This document shows, one piece after another, positions 15,574-17,439 of a stretch of 17,439 nucleotides of DNA (its first letter is position 1; every line of letters begins with the position of its first letter). Made by a program: the position numbers and the translations under genes. This DNA is from Chlorobiaceae bacterium (GTDB lineage Bacteria > Bacteroidota > Chlorobiia > Chlorobiales > Chlorobiaceae): NCBI GenBank assembly GCA_013336025.1, contig JAAXUM010000005.1:1-17439 (forward strand). The letters run 5' to 3'. The notes beneath the pieces were generated by a model that saw only the letters and a list, made by a program, of their open reading frames with translations, was not told the origin of the DNA and did no database searches.

Positions 15574-16692
15574 ATGCTTGACAGCTTTTTTAAAAAGCAG
15601 CTTGAACTCATTTTCAATAACGCAGATATCAATATTAACGGCAACAGGCCCTGGGATGTCCATGTTCATGACAATCGTTTTTTCCGTCGGGTAATCACGC
15701 AAGGAAGTCTCGGGCTTGGCGAGTCATACATGGAAGGATGGTGGGACTGTGATGACCTTGAGGAGTTCTTTTTCCGGCTGCTCTCGGCAAAATGCGATGA
15801 AAAAGTCGTCACTCCCGAATGGTTTATCGGCAGATTGATCGGCAAAACCTGCAATCTGCAGCGACCGTCAAGAGCTTTTTTCGTCGGAGAGCATCATTAC
15901 AACACAGGAAACGATCTGTTTGAATGCATGCTTGACAAACGAATGATCTACAGTTGCGGCTACTGGAAAGAGGCAAATACCCTTGATGAAGCGCAGGAGA
16001 AGAAACTCCGGCTGATATTTGACAAGCTGTGTCTTAAGGACGGTATGAAGGTTCTCGACATCGGGTGCGGCTGGGGAGGAGCCGCCCGATTCGCTGCCGA
16101 ACACTATAACGTTTCTGTAACAGCTATAACCATATCATCCGAACAGGCCAGAATGGCCAGAAAAAAATGCGAAGGACTACCGGTCAGTATCGAACTGTGC
16201 GACTACCGCAGAATGCAAGGAATGTTTGACAGAGTATACTCGATAGGCATGTTCGAGCATGTCGGGTACAAGAACTATCGCACCTACTTCCAGCTGGTCA
16301 GCCGTTGCCTTAAACCCGACGGGTTATCCCTTCTGCACACGATAGGAGGAAACATGCCCACCACCAATGGCGATCCCTGGAGCTGTAAATACATCTTTCC
16401 GAACTCCATGCTTCCGAGCGCAAGCCAGATCACCGAAAACTACGAAGGACTCTTCAAACTCGAAGACTGGCACGTTTTCAGCTACGACTATTCACTAACG
16501 CTCAAGGCATGGCATGAAAATTTCCAAAAACACTGGCATGCGTTGCAATCCTGCTACAATGAAACGTTTCACCGCATGTGGCAATACTACCTTCTCAGCT
16601 TTTCAGGGGCGTTCAGGGCAAGATCGATCGAACTCTGGCAGATACTGCTTTCAAAACAGGGTGTTACGGGTGAATACCGCGTACCACGCTGA
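15574..16692 (+). CDS. cfa: cyclopropane-fatty-acyl-phospholipid synthase, paralogue 2
   Basis: A second Cfa-family SAM methyltransferase, 372 residues from the ATG at 15574, which aligns its first residues (MLDSFFKKQL) with those of paralogue 1 (MSTFFKHKL). An ATG at 15529 would add 15 residues and a TTG at 15466 still more, but these have no counterpart in paralogue 1 and no usable ribosome binding site. Motifs: GLGESYMEGWWDCDDLEEFFFR, YNTGNDLFECMLD, IYSCGYW (Cys128), LDIGCGWGG (161-169), FEHVG (Glu228), LLHTIG (His255) and YYLLSFSGAFRAR. The two genes share exact nucleotide blocks, for example 19 bases at 14498-14516 and 15736-15754, pointing to tandem duplication. Differences between the copies, such as SGTNTDKWTEKY against PTTNGDPWSCKY, may reflect different acyl or head-group preference. 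It converges on the NamZ remnant, whose end is 19 bp away. Confidence 0.93.
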   Translation: MLDSFFKKQLELIFNNADININGNRPWDVHVHDNRFFRRVITQGSLGLGESYMEGWWDCDDLEEFFFRLLSAKCDEKVVTPEWFIGRLIGKTCNLQRPSRAFFVGEHHYNTGNDLFECMLDKRMIYSCGYWKEANTLDEAQEKKLRLIFDKLCLKDGMKVLDIGCGWGGAARFAAEHYNVSVTAITISSEQARMARKKCEGLPVSIELCDYRRMQGMFDRVYSIGMFEHVGYKNYRTYFQLVSRCLKPDGLSLLHTIGGNMPTTNGDPWSCKYIFPNSMLPSASQITENYEGLFKLEDWHVFSYDYSLTLKAWHENFQKHWHALQSCYNETFHRMWQYYLLSFSGAFRARSIELWQILLSKQGVTGEYRVPR

Positions 16693-16711
16693 ACGCCAAT
16701 GCAATAAATAA

Positions 16712-17332
16712 CTACTGTTCCGGATAGATAAAGCGTTCGGGATACATTCGTTCAAACTCCAGCACATCTTTGCGGCTTGCCTCGGTAATAACCTCAAGAG
16801 GAACCTGTTTGAGAATCATCTCCCGATAGAGCGGTGTCCCTGCAAGGCGGTCAAAAAAAGCACCTCCCTCCTGCAGTCCGAGATTTGATGGATAGAGCTT
16901 TTGAAGAGCAAGAAGCAGGACTGCGGAAGTTGTAAACGGAGAAAAATGCTTTCTGTCCGAAACCCTCAGCTTCAAACCGAAACACTGCTCACTCCTGAAT
17001 TTTCCGGACTTAGGAACAAACTGAACAGAAGAAAACTCCACTCCAGGCAACCGGCAGGCCTGAACCTCCTGCAAAAGTCTGGCCGAATCAATAAAAGGTG
17101 CGCCGAACTGCATAAAAGGAGCATCGCTTCCCCTCCCTTCACTCACCTTTGTGGCTTCAAGAAAAACCGTCGCAGGATAGACAAGGGCTGCAGCGGTACT
17201 TTTTATATTCGGCGATGGACTGACAAACCGGAATCCCTCATATTCATCGACAGGAGTCCCTCTGCGATATCCCTGCATGGCAATAACCTTGAGATCAAGA
17301 GTTCTGAATCTTGTTTTTTTCAGAAAAATACT
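16712..17332 (-). pseudogene. NamZ/DUF1343 exo-muramidase remnant, C-terminal half only
   Basis: The reading frame is open from 17332 to the TAG at 16712; the first ATG is at 17278, giving 188 residues. Family similarity is clear: FVSPSPNIKS, VYPATVFLEATKVSEGRGSDAPFMQFGAPFID, GLKLRVSDRKHFSPF and FDRLAGTPLYREMI match the C-terminal half of DUF1343/NamZ (GH171) enzymes, which release MurNAc from peptidoglycan ends. Similarity continues upstream of that ATG (TLDLKVIAM), so the ATG is internal to the original gene. A full NamZ has about 400 residues, with the catalytic half first; none of the three minus-strand frames between 17333 and 17439 shows the expected RHGMT or DRPNP motifs. An in-frame TGA lies at 17333-17335. 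I infer a deletion that removed the N-terminal half. AGG eight bases before the ATG could still allow translation of the fragment. NCBI-style annotation might call this a short CDS. Confidence 0.75.
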
Positions 17333-17357
17333 TCAGAAAACCGAAAATATAATTTTT

Positions 17358-17439
17358 TCATTTATAGCAACGTTCAGGCGGATTTTCCCTGATCCCTTCC
17401 GGAAAAGGAAGATCTATCACATTATTCATTATCTTGTTT
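17358..17439 (-). CDS. 3' end of an unidentified reading frame at the window edge
   Basis: On the minus strand one frame is open from the window edge to a TGA at 17358-17360 and ends ...VIDLPFPEGIRENPPERCYK. Only about 26 residues are visible and I recognise no family. The TGA overlaps an ATG (17359-17361) as ATGA, an arrangement typical of coupled genes; that ATG opens a 13-codon frame (MKKLYFRFSEVFF) that stops at 17320. This may be the old start of the muramidase gene. Whether the upstream frame is a real gene end needs sequence beyond the window. Confidence 0.3.
   Translation of the reverse strand, partial: NKIMNNVIDLPFPEGIRENPPERCYK

Noticed and set aside
1..17439. CRISPR array, tRNA/rRNA genes, insertion sequence or prophage
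   Set aside because: I saw no regularly spaced repeats, no cloverleaf or rRNA-like sequence, no transposase or integrase, and no terminal repeats flanking genes.

Overview
The window reads as a housekeeping chromosomal segment of a Gram-negative bacterium, most likely a green sulfur bacterium (Chlorobiota, Chlorobium/Pelodictyon type). This is inference from gene content and protein style: a single-domain ArsA-like ATPase with a C-terminal HSP20-like domain, an MltD-type transglycosylase with three LysM repeats, a GH13/GlgE-like protein, an SSS symporter, and cyclopropane synthases. Many starts have weak or no Shine-Dalgarno sequence. I saw no tRNA, rRNA, CRISPR array, insertion sequence or phage gene. 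No gene-free stretch exceeds about 210 bases.

Left part (1-6007): serA (+) and an ArsA-like gene (-) converge on a perfect 21-bp inverted repeat that should terminate transcription in both directions. Reading leftwards on the minus strand, truA, an mltD-like gene and the ArsA-like gene follow each other with gaps of about 120-195 bp.

Middle part (6140-12614, all +): a GH13/GlgE-like glucan-acting protein whose third catalytic carboxylate appears to be Asn, a PfkB-family kinase, an SSS sodium/solute symporter, maf (overlapping the symporter end) and miaA (10 nt after maf, with a clear ribosome binding site). The last three are probably co-transcribed.

Right part (12770-16692, all +): a STAS-domain protein with an acidic tail ending in an AT-hook-like RGRP motif, a fatty acid hydroxylase/sterol desaturase-superfamily membrane protein, and two tandem cyclopropane-fatty-acyl-phospholipid synthase paralogues. 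The last three genes form a plausible lipid-modification cluster, and the STAS protein is a possible regulator at its head. At the right edge, on the minus strand, lies the C-terminal half of a NamZ/DUF1343 muramidase with no recognisable N-terminal half, next to the tail of an unidentified reading frame.

The least ordinary items are the STAS/acidic/AT-hook protein, the Asp-to-Asn change in the GH13 protein, the truncated NamZ remnant, the tandem cfa genes beside a hydroxylase, and several unexplained inverted repeats between genes. None of these by itself proves a new system.
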